A stretch of DNA of 64,000 nt from Erythroxylum novogranatense (Eukaryota; Streptophyta; Magnoliopsida; Malpighiales; Erythroxylaceae): positions 29,281,005 through 29,345,004 of the forward strand of contig CM057224.1 in the NCBI GenBank assembly GCA_029891385.1, given 5' to 3'. Positions within the stretch are counted from its first letter, which is position 1. Each line of letters begins with the position of its first letter. The notes beneath the pieces were generated by a model. It saw only the letters and a list, made by a program, of their open reading frames with translations, ran no database searches and was not told where the DNA came from. A program made the translations under genes and the position numbers. This document shows, in pieces, positions 1-11,408 of this stretch.

Positions 1-2
1 CT

Positions 3-251
3 GGTTTTATAGTTACATTCAATCAAAATCTTTGTGAAGTCAGAAACAAAGATGGGTCTATACTTTTCTCTGCCAAGAGAAGAAACAACCTTTACAAAAT
101 CAACTTAGAAGATTTTCAAAGTCAAAATATCTCATGTTTTCTATCTTCTGAAGAAGAAAGACTAATCTTGCATAAAAAGCTAGGTCATGTCTCTTTGAAA
201 CATATTTCAAAATTGGTAAAACATGATTTGGTAAGAGGTTTACCAAAATAA
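3..251 (+). pseudogene. Copia GAG-pre-integrase fragment (element A)
   Basis: A reading frame open from the window edge ends at a TAA at 249-251. It carries the LHKKLGHVS and LVRGLP motifs of the Copia GAG-pre-integrase region, which supplies the two histidines of the integrase HHCC zinc-binding domain. The paired cysteines (ENCLKGK) follow at about 270-300, after the stop and in another frame, so the zinc domain is split. In an active element this region would position integrase on the LTR ends. Confidence 0.75.
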
Positions 252-339
252 GTTTTGACAAAGAATTTTTCTGTGAAAATTGTTTGAAAGGAAAGCAGTT
301 AAAACCTCTTTCTCTTACAAAATTTTGTAACTTCTTCAA

Positions 340-711
340 GACCTTTAGAACTATTTCATATGGATTTGTTTGGTCCTACAAGGACATTAAGTCTTAGCGA
401 GAAAGAAATATGGACTTGTCATTGTTGATGATTTTACTCGATTTTGTTGGATAATGTTTTTATCACACAAAGATGAGTCTTTTAAGTACTTTAGAACTCT
501 ATCCAGAAAGTTACAGAATGAAAAAGGAATGTCTATAGCTAGTATCAGGAGTGATCATGGCGAAGAAATTGAGAATGAGAAGTTTAGAGTTTTCTGTGAG
601 GAGAATGGAATTTCCCATAACTTCGCCCAACTCCACAATGAGAATGGAGTTGTTGAGAGAAAGAATAGGGCGATTCAAGAGATGGCAAGGACTATGCTAT
701 GTGAGACTTAA
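340..711 (+). pseudogene. Copia integrase catalytic core, broken (element A)
   Basis: The stretch starts with a HMDLFGP motif near 357 (first catalytic Asp). It continues in the frame beginning at 454 with IRSDHGEE (second Asp) and ENGVVERKNR (catalytic Glu), giving the D-D-E triad of retroviral integrase (rve family). The frame is broken near 420-450 and stops at 711, just after MARTML. Copia integrases normally read straight on into the C-terminal domain, so this is a pseudogene. It would insert the element cDNA into chromosomes. Confidence 0.8.
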
Positions 712-1234
712 TCTTCCTAAGTACTTACGGGAAGAAGTCGTGAATACATCATGCTATATTCGAATAGGATCTTGTTGCGACCTATGTTGAAGAAAACTCC
801 TTACGAGTTATGGAATGGAAGAAGACCAAGCATATCCTACTTTCATCCATTCGGTGCAAATGTTCCATTCGAATACGAGAGAGCATTGGATAAATTCAGG
901 AATATTTCTAGGTTACTCATTATCGTCTAAGGCATTTCGAGTTTACAACCTGACTTCAAAGACTGTTGAAGAGACGATCCATGTCAAATTTGATGATAGT
1001 TCTCAAACCCATAAGGAAGATGACATGGAGATTGAAGGTCCTTCAAAGAACCTAGATGATGCCTCAGAAACTCCCTCGTCAGACACCCATGAGAATAAGA
1101 TTGAAGATATTCCAGAAACTATAGAACTAAGACGAGATTGGAAGTATAAAAGTTCTCATCTAAAAGAGTTAATTATCGGTGAGACCTCAGAAGGAGTTAG
1201 GATAAGGTCCAGATTCGCATTGAAGCTAATGTAG
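712..1234 (+). pseudogene. Copia integrase C-terminal region and linker (element A)
   Basis: After a frameshift the sequence reads LRKTPYELWNGRRP-like residues near 785-830. The frame opening at 815 then gives GIFLGYSLSSKAFRVYNL and HVKFDD, the conserved end of Copia integrase (GYS...AFRVYN). The remaining residues to 1234 are an acidic, Ser/Thr-rich linker to RT, which is usually poorly conserved. At least two frame changes occur between 711 and 830. Confidence 0.7.
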
Positions 1235-1254
1235 CTTTTATCTCCAAGTAGAAC

Positions 1255-2260
1255 CTAAGAAGGTTGAGAAGCTCTTCAAGACGAAGCTTGGGTGTTAGCC
1301 ATGCAAGAAGAGCTGAACCAATTCACAAGGAATAACGTCGGTCCTTAGTTCCAAAACCTCCTAAGAAATCCATTATAGGAACAAGATGGGTTTTTAAGAA
1401 TAAGTTAGACGAATCAGGAATAGTGAGTCGTAACAAGGTCGATTAGTAGCACAAGGTTACAATCGGCAAGAAGGAATAGACTACAACGAAACATATGCTC
1501 CAAAGAGCGAGACTTGAAGCTATAAGGTTTTGTTGGCATATGTAATCTGTCACGATATAAAGTTGTTTCGGATGGATGTTAAGAGTGCATTTCAATGGCT
1601 TTATAGGCGAAGAAGTCTATGTGAAACAACCTTCCGGCTTTGAAGATGTTAAAATCCAGATTATGTCTATAGACTTCACAAAGCCTTATACGCCTAAAGC
1701 AAGCCCTAGAGCTTGGTATGATCGTCTGAGTACCTTCTTAATAGAAAATGGTTTCAGCGGAGGTCAAGTTGATAAGACGCTCTTTAGAAAGAGTTTTCGA
1801 ATGATTTTATCTTAATGCGGATCTCGTTGATGATATTATCTTTGGTGCTACTACAAAAGAGTTGTGTTTAAAGTTTGAGAGACTAATGAAAGAGAATTTG
1901 AAATGAGTATGATGGGTGAATTAAAGTTCTTTCTTGGGTTGCAAGTTAAGCACTAAAGAGAAGATCTTCATTCATCAATGTAAGTATGTGAAAGAGTTGT
2001 GAATAAGTTTGACATGAATAATGTGAAGCCAATGGCAACTCCGATGCATCCTTCAAACCTTTTGTCGAAAGACGAACTTGGTAAGAAGGTGGATCAAACC
2101 CTATATAGAGGATGATCATTCTTTATTGTATCTTCTGACAAGTAGACCTAATATTCATTCAGGTGTATGCTTGTGTGCAAGATTTCAAGCCGATCCTAGA
2201 GAGTCTCATTTCTTCTTTGTTAAAAGAATTTTGAGATATCTCGCAGTACTACGATCTTTG
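1255..2260 (+). pseudogene. Copia reverse transcriptase, frameshifted (element A)
   Basis: Motifs appear in order but in different frames: LAMQEELNQF near 1298, a G-T-R-W-V-F-K-N-K string near 1377, MDVKSAF near 1572, EEVYVKQPSGFED near 1612, PRAWYDRLSTFL near 1706 and DDIIFGAT (the catalytic Asp pair) near 1830. EFEMSMMGELKFFLGLQ follows near 1893. This is the RVT_2 family of Ty1/Copia. The residue before the Asp pair is disturbed and several stops interrupt the frame, so no active polymerase is encoded. Confidence 0.8.
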
Positions 2261-2269
2261 TTTAATGTT

Positions 2270-2750
2270 TGAGAAAGGTAAAGATTTCAAGTTAATCGGA
2301 TCTTGTGATGCGGACTATGCGGAGATAGAATCGAAAGAAAGAGCACAAGTGGAGGATGTCACTTTCTTGGAAATCTAGTCTCTGGTCAAGCAAGAGACAA
2401 AGCTCAATTGCTCTATCAACTGCTGAAGCGTAATACATGTCTCGCCGCAATTCTTTGCTCACAGACGCCGGGATCAAGTATCGACTTGAAGACTATTCGA
2501 TTAAGGAGGAGGAGATTCCAATTTATTGCGACAACACCAAAGTCTAATAAACTGTCAAAGAATCCAATTCAGATTCCGAGTAAAGCATATAGAAGTCGGA
2601 CATCATTTCACGAGAGACTACGTTCGAGAGAAAGGTGGTGCTTCTAAAGTTCGTTGAAACAGAGCTTCATGGGCGGACATCTTCACTAAACCAATCGAGT
2701 GAAGAACATTTTCGTAAGATAAGATGCAATCTCAATATGGTGATGCTAAA
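2270..2750 (+). pseudogene. Copia RNase H, frameshifted (element A)
   Basis: Traces of the Copia RNase H are seen: a CDADYAGD-like stretch at about 2305-2330 followed by RKSTSGG-like residues, then an ADIFTKPIE motif near 2675, which marks the end of the Copia polyprotein. The frame changes repeatedly. The domain would degrade the RNA strand during cDNA synthesis. The pol reading frame ends here, and a different type of frame begins about 280 bp downstream. Confidence 0.7.
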
Positions 2751-3028
2751 TGAGCGAGTTAGGCTAAAATAACGTGAGAAACTAACGGCGTTATACATGT
2801 GAGTTACAAATGGTAACTTTTCTCACAAAGAATATTTTGGAGAAATATCGATAAACTCGAGGTTCTTAATGATTCGAGAACCCATCAGTCCATAACCCTA
2901 TAAGTAGGCGAAGATGATATTATAGCATTCTTTTCATCATCTCCCCGACGGTTCATTTCTACTTTACCAATTCTCTCAAAATCTTCTCACTCAAAAGCTT
3001 TCCAGAAGATAATCTTTAGCTCTATACA
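2751..3028 (+). other. Spacer between pol and third reading frame (element A)
   Basis: This 280 bp stretch has no coding motif. It contains a TATA-like CTATAAGTA at about 2899 and a pyrimidine-rich tract at 2925-2960. In Sireviruses the third reading frame sits behind pol and needs its own expression route. The TATA-like box and tract are compatible with an internal promoter or a splice acceptor, but neither is shown. Confidence 0.35.
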
Positions 3029-3530
3029 ATGGAAGCAAAGAATGATTTATGGAAGACTTGTGAACTTTGAATCACTAAGGGGTGACGGCATGGATGCAGA
3101 ACCTGAGATTATAAGAGCTGGCTGGAAGAACTTCTTTCAGATACAAGAACCTGTCTATATAAATGAGGTATATGAGTTTTGGAAGAACGCTCGTCTGATA
3201 AAAGACACTATTGTATCCTCTGTGGATAGAATATCAGTTAGTGTCACAAAGGATTTGATAAGGAAAGTAACTGATTGCCCATCCGTTGGTGAAAAACTGT
3301 CTACCATGGCCGGATGGATGTCCTCAGTTGGAATGAAAGAAGAAGATGTCAAGAGGCAGCTCTATGGCACAAATGATTCAAGAGAAAGGAAGACATCAAA
3401 TCTGATTCCAAAGGCTAGGGTTCTGCATGCAATCCTGTTCAATCGAAATCCTATAGATCTACCCTTCTTAATCTTTCACTATATGGTTAAGGGGTTAAAG
3501 GAAACTTCAGTTATCCTTATGGTATGATTT
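3029..3530 (+). pseudogene. Third (env-like) reading frame, N-terminal part (element A)
   Basis: The natural start is probably the ATG at 3029. Its frame runs about 13 codons and then breaks; the coherent protein continues in the frame that holds the ATG at 3042. Residues WKNFFQIQEPVY, EFWKNA and a following beta-rich region resemble the plant-transposon domain found in the extra frame of Sireviruses and some Gypsy elements (putative plant transposon protein family). No signal peptide is visible here. Such frames are often called env-like, but no membrane-fusion role is demonstrated. It stops at 3527. Confidence 0.6.
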
Positions 3531-4490
3531 TGACGAGGATCTTTATGGAATCCAAGATTAAATGCGCATAAGGTATAAGACTAACTGCTCGATGAAGAGC
3601 AAGATTGATGCTCATACTATTCGCGAATGGGTGCGAATACGATGAGACAAAGATCACGCCGGTTCTTCAAAGAAACCAAGAACTGAGGGGGAGCGTATAT
3701 TGAAGAAGACTCCTGTCTCAAGTTCTCAATCGCCTGTAAGTATCAAATCGCCTATTAAGGAGAGTGCTAGGGAGACCTCTCATGAAAATGGCGAGTCTTC
3801 TTGTCGCAGAAAATCAATCTCAGAGGGCAAAGCAAAGTGCGCCAAAGAGACAAGGAGAAAGTCTCTTGAGCGAAGTTGTGAAGAAAGCCAAGAGATCTCC
3901 AAGAATCAGGACTCTGAGGCAACAGGAAGAGAAGATTGCTAGAGAACAAAGGCGAAAAGAAACTTCTAAATCTTGTGTAGCCAAAGCCACAAGATCCTTA
4001 GTCTCTATTCTGGAAGAGGATACGGCCAGAAGATCTAAAGAGACTGAGAGGAAGAGAAAAGCAACATCTGTTAAAGGAAAATCTCCGTGAAGAAATCAGC
4101 AAAACTAATCAAGCGAGAGAAAAGACTAAGAAGGTTAGTCAAAGAAGAGCATCTCAATCTGCCGAGGACGTTAGTCTACAAAAGAGACTATCGACATCGT
4201 TCAAGTTGAAGCAGAAATTGAGCATTATGCAGTTCAAGAAATTCTAGTGCTCAACAAGAAAAACCAAGGATGAAAGCACGGTTCATGAGACACTGGCATT
4301 ATAAAGGAGGAACCAGTGAAGAATGGCGGTTCAGAGACTTCTAAGGAACACAACCGAAGCAAGCTGCGCATCAGATTTGGTGATGATGAACCAAGTCGAA
4401 GGTATATAACTACCAAGTTCTTGAGGAAATATAGGCTGGAAATCAAAATGGTAGAAGTTATTACCAATCGAGCAATGCTATTATAATCGG
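3531..4490 (+). pseudogene. Third reading frame, Lys/Glu-rich middle part (element A)
   Basis: Several overlapping frames (3700-3942, 3764-4090 and beyond) encode highly charged Lys, Glu, Ser and Arg-rich sequence with basic patches such as RRKSISEGK and ERKRKATS. This resembles the disordered, nuclear-signal-like middle region of Sirevirus third frames. The frame is broken many times, so exact residues are uncertain. The region continues the 3029-3530 segment and precedes the C-terminal parts at 4564 and 4998. Confidence 0.45.
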
Positions 4491-4563
4491 TGTTGAACCA
4501 ATGAAGAAAATAGTAGCTCTGTGCAACCTATGTTGATTAATGGTATCACGTGGCGCTTACTAA

Positions 4564-5267
4564 ATGAAAAGAGAAGTCTTTTACGATACCTTGAGGCTTC
4601 TTGATCATTTGCCATATCCCTCAAGACGTCCACCTTGCACCGTGTACTATGTTCCCAATCACGAGAACACAGAGATAAAGGTTGTTCCAGATATTCAACC
4701 AAAGTGTCCAAAAGATTTTACAAAGGGAAAGTCAAAATTATTTCACGAAGATAATGTTGATAATGATCATCCGCAGATCAGATTGCGAAGAAGTCACGGA
4801 AAATTGATGAAGCATGCATTCTGCACAAGACCCGAGATCAAGCGAAACTGACCATACAAATCGTGCGGAAGGCTGTCGGAGGGGAAGTATAAAACAGAAC
4901 ATTCTTCGAGTTCCTTGTTCAGACAGTTCTTCGTATTTGCCCTTTGTCTAATACACTGTCTATCGAAGAACATGCCCTATCCCTGTAAGGAAGACAATTG
5001 TTGATGCTGCCAGTTCCTTTTGATCTAAATCTTCCTGAAGCTGCAACATTCATTCGTCCACCGACTTTTGAGATTAATGAAGACTACACTCCATCCTCTG
5101 ATGCCTATACTACTACAATTCCTTTCGCTCCTCCATCAGCAGAAGCAAATCAAGCCTCTTCGTCAGATGAAGTCAGTAGATTACGTGGTGAACTCAATGA
5201 CATGAAGGAGACGGTGAATGATCTAAAGAAGATGATAGCAGAACTGCTGAAGAACCAGAATCAATAA
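4564..5267 (+). pseudogene. Third reading frame, C-terminal part with coiled coil (element A)
   Basis: Two frames cover this part: 4564-4851 and 4998-5267. The last ends with a heptad-patterned stretch (DEVSRLRGELNDMKETVNDL, then more Lys/Leu-rich heptads) that predicts a short coiled coil. A C-terminal coiled coil is a recurring trait of Sirevirus third reading frames. It would support oligomerisation. The frame stops at 5267, shortly before the first polypurine tract. Element D carries an equivalent coiled coil at 21495-21686, which supports the assignment. Confidence 0.55.
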
Positions 5268-5282
5268 TCATTTGTTATTATA

Positions 5283-5474
5283 ACAAATAGGGGGAGAGTA
5301 GGAAAAGAAGAAAATAATCAGAAGAGGAGAGGATGTTCAGTTGAAGAAGGTGTGACCACAACAGACGAAGACAGGAAGAAGATAAGTTTTTGCAACATCT
5401 GTAAAAAAATTTTGTTTGTTTTGTTTTCTTTTCTTTTCTTGTATGTAATTTGTTATATTCAAAAAGGGGGAGAT
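5283..5474 (+). promoter_or_regulatory. Polypurine tracts preceding the 3' LTR (element A)
   Basis: Two purine tracts are present: AGGGGGAGAG at about 5288 and AAAAAGGGGGAGA at 5461-5473, the second abutting the LTR start. The proximal one is the expected plus-strand primer. Multiple PPT copies upstream of the 3' LTR are a known Sirevirus feature. The stretch between them (5300-5460) is purine-rich with no coding signal. Confidence 0.7.
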
Positions 5475-6457
5475 TGTTAAGTCAAAATGACTTTACATAA
5501 AAATGATTTTGATGTATAACAAACATAGTGAGATCAAATACAAGAAAAACAAAACGATCACAGACGATATAGGCGAATTGGAGATGTATTTAAGAAGATG
5601 GCGTATCTGAGCGAATTGAGACGTATTTAAGATGGCGTATCTGAGGCGAAGTTGACCTGCACTAAGTTGAAGAAGTCGAATCTGAGGCCTTACGACAAAT
5701 CAAAACACGATTTAAGTTTGTCAAAGTAAAAAGTCAACATGAGCGCAGATGACACAAGACAATAAAAGACGCAGACGCAAATGTAGATCTGAGCAGCGAA
5801 ACAAAAGCGACGCAGACGCAGATGCAGACGCAGACGCAGACGCAGACGCAGAAAAGAAAGCGACGCAAGAGTCGAGCCTCGAGTTAGTTCTGAAACTCAA
5901 CCGATTAACTGTTTCTTTAAAGATTCAAGATTCAAGAATCAAGAAGCGATTAGAGGCGAAGGCTATAAATACAAGTCAAGTCGAAATCAAGAGCTTCTGT
6001 TTGAGAAAAATTACACAAAGCGAAAAAGCGATTAAGTGCGAATTAGCTGAACGCTATCCTTCCATAATGAGTGTTCAAATATTTTCTAAAAGAAAAGTTA
6101 TGCAGATAGCTGCAGAGGCTAAGTGTGAAAGAATCTTTGGTTGTAGAGACTGAAGAGGCTCGTGAAAGAATCTTTATAACGTTTGAAGAGATGGTGAAAT
6201 CTCAGAAGAAACTCTGAGGACTGGACGTAGCCCACGGTTTGGGGTGAACCAGGATAAATATGCGTGTCTACTACTCTCACTCTCTATCTCACTTTTAGTT
6301 TCAAAGTTGATCTTTATTTACTATTTATATACTTAGCATTGAAAAGTTTGATCAATCAGGATTAATAAGAATTATGTAAAGAATCTTAATTCTAACAAGT
6401 AATTCTAAAAGATATTCAAAAAGGGGAATACACAATTCAACACCCCCTTCTCGTGCA
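5475..6457 (+). repeat. 3' LTR of element A
   Basis: It begins TGTTAAGTC directly after the polypurine tract. The right end is placed at CGTGCA (6457) after a pyrimidine-rich CACCCCCTTCTCG stretch typical of Sirevirus LTR ends. The partner LTR is outside the window, so the right boundary is approximate (error tens of bases) and no TSD can be tested. The open frame 5749-6153 inside it is driven by a hexamer repeat and is not considered a gene. Confidence 0.65.
5811..5852 (+). repeat. (GCAGAC)n microsatellite in LTR A
   Basis: Seven units of a CGCAGA/GCAGAC hexamer with one variant (GCAGAT). It translates as alternating Asp-Ala and accounts for the apparent coding frame at 5749-6153. Confidence 0.9.
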
Positions 6458-9400
6458 TTCTATTGTGTTTTTAAGTGCTGTATTAACGTGTGATTCACTT
6501 CATCATTTTCCGAAAGGTCACAGTATCCACACTCAGTCAGTTGTCCAGTCCCTTATTTGGCCAATTCATTAATACTCATCACAATAGACGAAGTTAACAA
6601 GGCTGTCAGTTGGTGACCTTACTATCATACTATTTCACTTGCCATTTTTGGAGTAGCCATTAACTTTGGTTCCGATGCTATGACTCAGTTCATTATTTCT
6701 GAATCTGTTCACTTATCATATTTTATCAATTCAACACCTTTCTCTCCAGTACCATGCAGTCTAATTCGTATACCATTGAGTACAGATACTTACCATAACC
6801 TCTTTTATCTCGTCAGGGACGATTCACATTTCTTTGGTACTAATAAAAGGACAGTTAGCTCCAATTCACTATAACCATCGATAATTTACCTAATGCAGTC
6901 ATGCTTTATAATCCAGTGACTCTTAGTTCAAATTCTTAGACAATTCACTGTTCTATAGTATTCACGCACGCAATTCGGATTACTCTATTTCATTTGTCCT
7001 ATCCGGTTCCACCTCCACTAACCCATTCAACTTTCCTGAGTTCCTTTGTTTCACCCATCACAGTCTCAAAGCCATTATGGTCTTTGACTCCCGTTAGGCA
7101 CTGTGCAGTGTAGCAGTAAATCAGAACTCTATAAGACAATCATAATCCTGTGAAACCCAAACCACTTAAACATTTCTCCTGTTGAATATTCAAACTTATA
7201 AGCACTTGAATCTATAATCACTTCATTCTATAGCCATAGTTATTCAATTTCACTATTCGCATATGCTTACTATAATGTCTAACTTCGAATGTTCACTTTC
7301 TTATTCTAGCACTTTTTATCGGGTACACATACCTCTTCTTTGAATCTTTCACTATTTTTTTTCTTTTCATTTCATTCACATATTCAAACACATCATAAGA
7401 CTCACCACTTTAATTTCTACACTCTTAACCTTTCTTATCACTAGATCTACAACTTCAATTTTCCATAAACACTTCACAATTACCTATACTCTACTTGACA
7501 TACTTTGAAAATCCCAATGTTTGTAATTGATCTGTTCATTGCAGCATTATCTGTTCACTATTTGAGTTTAGTAGGCAGAATTGTCCGTTCATTTCAGCAT
7601 TGTCGGTATTTATGCATGTCTCTTTCCTCAATTAAGCACAGTGTATCCTTATAGGAATCTAGAGTCTCCAAGGCTTTAAACAATTTCGATCATAACACCT
7701 CAATTCAATTTATCTAATACTATTTGAACATAATGTCTCAGTTCATTTCAAACTGCCCCCCCCCCCTTCTCCAAGGGTATGCTCATCATCAGTATCAAAT
7801 TCCTCCATTATTCTTTTACTTTTCACTGTTTAATCCTTTCAAACATATTCTGTCGATAATTATCGTCACTACCATTTGTTTACTTTGCATCATTCCCTCT
7901 TAAACTTTTCCATACATCTTTCCGTTTGTCCATTAGTCTTGCTACCATCTTTATACTGTTCATGAAAGTCTCATCAGCCAATTAGTGTCCCTAATTGTTT
8001 TTCAATAGTTTGTAGTGTCTCAAAAAGCTCAATTCCACTATACTCACTATCCCAATAAGAACAATTTGGTGCCATAATTTAAAGATCAGACCAGTCCTTG
8101 CACTAAGGTTCCTTGTAACAGTCACATAAACACTTTCTTTACCACTTATTACGTAATCTACACCTCAGTAGAACTTATTTCATGATCAGGAAACCAATTA
8201 GTAACTTATACAATTCAGACTTCCTCAGAACTCCTTTCCGTTTATACTCATCCTCAACTAAATGACTGATGCCAGAATCATTTTTCATTTCCTCTCATAC
8301 AGGTACACTCAGTCCGCTTATGTTTTACTTTAACCCATTATGAACTTTACACTTATAACCACTCTAAGCATTCAACCGCTCATTTCCTCTATGATTTCCA
8401 TGTATCTTTCACATACGTTTCATTAATCACGATCAACTTTATTGGACTCCCAACGGTAAATCGACTTAAATGCGACAACTCTTTTCATATATCACTTTCA
8501 TTGTTTCATTTTCCACGTATCATTGAACTATATGTCTCATCATTGTATTTCCATATCCGTCACACGCAAGCTTGACCTTGTAAGGTCATAACAGCTTGAC
8601 TTATACACTGTCATCTCCTTATTACTACGTATCTCTTTATTTTCCTCAAACAATCTATGATAAGGTATTCACAGTCCCCAATACACGACAAAATCGTTGA
8701 TACAACTCCATTGTATCTCTATCTATTTACCCATCCAGTTACCATTTCTGTGTCTATGTACATCTTTTCAACCAAATCTAGAATTTCCCGACACACAATC
8801 AGTAGAAAATTGTCAGTCTGTCTTTTTCCCTTACCATCCTGTGATACTAGCTTCAAAACTCTTAGCACAATATTCACATAACCATTTCAGTCTCACGCTT
8901 ATGCGTTCAAGATCATTCCCGTTTCACGAGTTTATTTCAGTTTATCTGTACACTTTTATCTTCTACCTTTTTCTTACTCGACTAGGCACTAGGTACTTTG
9001 CTCTTTCAGTTCTAGGTAGACCGGTACGGTACAATATTGATCATATCACAATCCCGCTATCCTCATCTACCTATGATATCTATTGATATTGAACACAAAT
9101 GCAGTGAATCCATATCTGCCTGATCGGATCATCTACACTTTACTCAGTTCCAATGTTTCCCATGTCCTCACATATACAGTCAGAACTCTAATTACTTACT
9201 CATCCCGGACCTTTAATCTCACTTAAGACTACTATCACCAGTATGCTTCTCCTATCTCCAGTGGACCTTTCCAAGTTCTAGACATATTCATTTTTCTGTC
9301 ACCATAATATTGCCGTTTTAATCCGGGAATTCATTAATATCACTTCTTTCCTTAATCAGTCTAGGCCAACACAGTCATTCTAACCACAGTACAATATCAA

Positions 9401-9632
9401 TCTCCTTATCCATTTTTTCTTTTTCCTTTCCTAATTGTTTATACACTACCAGGGGTTCACCCTCTAACACAGTCTCACTTTTTCTCTCACTTAATCACTT
9501 GACACGTACGCACACGTAGGATTTCTACCCGTGCGACTCAGACTAGGGATCAGTTGCCACGGTCTGCAACGACACGACTCAAATGCATGCAACCTATGTT
9601 TCAAACTGTGCCCAGATACATTACGTACTACT
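6458..9632 (-). other. Eroded internal region of element B
   Basis: This is 3.2 kb of pyrimidine-rich, stop-rich sequence. I searched the - strand by eye for the RT Asp-Asp motif, RNase H and integrase motifs that are clear in element C and found none. Open frames such as 8697-9086 are on the wrong strand and match nothing I recognise. It is assigned to B because it is continuous with the PBS at 9633. It may be a non-autonomous internal region or very old coding sequence. A run of twelve C lies at about 7757-7768. Confidence 0.45.
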
Positions 9633-9646
9633 GGGCTCTGATACCA
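9633..9646 (-). promoter_or_regulatory. Primer-binding site, element B
   Basis: On the - strand this reads TGGTATCAGAGCCC, complementary to the 3' end of plant initiator-Met tRNA. Six bases separate it from the LTR, at the expected place for minus-strand priming. Confidence 0.85.
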
Positions 9647-10078
9647 CCTAAATGTAACACCCACTCCCGAGTGACCCGAACCCGATATCGTTGGTGATAT
9701 CCGAGTCCGTGCTCCGCGAGGGTGGCCTACTACATCAGTCGATTAAAACCCAGTATACATTTTTTTCTTGAAGCCATTGATTCCACGTTAGCGCGGCAAA
9801 AACAGTAAGTAACTAAAACTCATGTTCATAATAAACCAGTTTCAGTTATTACAGTCATCCAAGAATAATTTACAATCAGTCAATGAGTAAAACATTAAAA
9901 CCACAATGGGCTCAGTAGAAATACAATGCATTGTTATACAGTGATTGCGGAACACAATTTGATAAGACACTATTGCAGACACGGACTGATCCCGACCTCT
10001 ATCCTTTACTTGCCTACAGTAGACATACTCCCGTGTCAACCGGGGTATTCTTCAGGACCTGAAAAAATAGATGCAAAT

Positions 10079-10132
10079 TTTGGGTGAGTTTTGCGAACTC
10101 AGTGAGAAACCATCATCGATGGTTCACTCAAA
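10079..10132 (-). promoter_or_regulatory. Two-hairpin, three-way-junction motif in LTR B
   Basis: An outer stem TTTGGG/CTCAAA encloses hairpin 1 (TGAGTT, loop, GAACTCA) and hairpin 2 (AACCATC, loop ATC, GATGGTT). The outer stem has TTT/AAA where C and F have GTT/AAC, a change that keeps pairing. One pair is G-T on the + strand, which is a C-A mismatch on the coding strand. Function is unknown. Confidence 0.55.
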
Positions 10133-11268
10133 TCATGCATTACGCACATGGCGTACAACATAATACAGTAGTATTCAATTAGCAGTAACATAACAATTTA
10201 CAGCATTAAATAATAATTTGCAGTAACATGTAACAGTTTACAGTAAATCATGCCATCACGTAATCAGTAATTTTCACAAAACAGTCATTCATGTGAATGC
10301 AATGCATATGTGACTCTTTCCAATTATTCAGTGTTGTGCCCAAGTGCTCATCGGATTCGTGGGGACACGTCGTGATTTCTCCCCTCGGGCTCGAGGCGGT
10401 CGATCTGATTCGGATAAATCCCTGGACTCGAGGCCCGGTTAGTAATAATCGCAACTTGGGTCACAACGTCCATTATCTGTTCATGCATTTATGCATATAA
10501 TGCAGTACTCAGTGGTTTACAGTAGTATGGCTATAAAAGCCTAGTATTACGATTTTCGATAATCGGTGATATGGCTATAAAAGCCCGAGATTGCGCTTTC
10601 GGTTTCATGCGATAGTCGATCAATACAGTGAAAGCATGCAACTTCATCCTATACAGTTCAGTAGCCATACAATTCACCTTTACAAGTAGTTCCATTCAGT
10701 ACAGTAAAAGCATGAAATTCCATCCAATATGTTTCAGTAATCTATGTAAATCACCTCGGCAAGTAATTCACATAGGGCATTTAGACATTCAGGAATTTGA
10801 GAAACCAACTAGGTTACTCACCTGTATTTCCGAGCCAAAATCTGGCAGTCTCGGTGACGTCGGTGGACCGACGCTCCAAGTGTGACTCTATAACAATGAC
10901 AGTATACAAACATTATCAATTGTTCAATCAGAACTATTTTAGAATGCACATGTAACACTTAGAAGGTGCACAATGCATGATCATGATATTCCCGGCCCTA
11001 ATGTCATTTTTTTTCACAGAAAAATCCGTTTCAAAAATAAGAAATCCAATGGCGCTGACGGCGCTCAATTATGACCTCTATAGGTCCCATAAAATAAAAC
11101 AGTGACCAGAAAATAATAAACCGGACCCACGTCAATTTCCCATCCAATAATTCTCAATATCTCAGAAAAATGAAATTCAATAAGTCATAAATCCGATGCC
11201 TCGAGAATCAGGTCAATCGGACGTCGGACGGACAAGTTATAAGCAAAAGAATGGAAAATGGTCAGTAC

Positions 11269-11350
11269 AAGTCGACTTACATGAGAAAACAAGTCGACTT
11301 ATGCTACTGTGTATGCATAAGTTGAGTTATCTGAGGATAAAAGTCGACTA
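11269..11350. repeat. AAGTCGACTT palindromes in LTR B
   Basis: Perfect copies of the 10-bp palindrome AAGTCGACTT occur at 11269-11278 and 11291-11300, with a 9/10 copy at 11341. The same palindrome is clustered in the LTR of the unrelated Copia element D. Confidence 0.8.
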
Positions 11351-11408
11351 CATTACTCCCATGACAGATCTGCAAAATGTTCTCCAACATACCAACTTTT
11401 ATAGGTCA

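Larger units (their letters stand above)
1..6457 (+). mobile_element. Element A: Sirevirus-like Copia retrotransposon, 3' part
   Basis: Order on the + strand is pre-integrase zinc region, integrase, reverse transcriptase, RNase H, a third non-pol reading frame, polypurine tracts and an LTR. Integrase before RT defines Ty1/Copia. The extra frame after RNase H and repeated GGGGGAG tracts before the 3' LTR are typical of the Sirevirus (SIRE/Maximus) lineage. Gag, protease, PBS and 5' LTR lie left of the window. Many frameshifts and stops make it non-autonomous as read. The lineage is inferred from architecture, without a phylogeny. Confidence 0.85.

Noticed and set aside
5749..6153. 134-residue frame in LTR A with a long Asp-Ala repeat
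   Set aside because: The repeat is a translated hexamer microsatellite and the rest has no motif; it lies wholly inside an LTR.
7757..7768. Run of twelve C as a functional tract
   Set aside because: An isolated homopolymer in eroded sequence; no LTR start or PBS neighbours it, so it is not called a polypurine tract.
10079..10132. LTR hairpins as microRNA precursors
   Set aside because: Stems are only 6-9 bp with tiny loops, far too short for a plant microRNA precursor.
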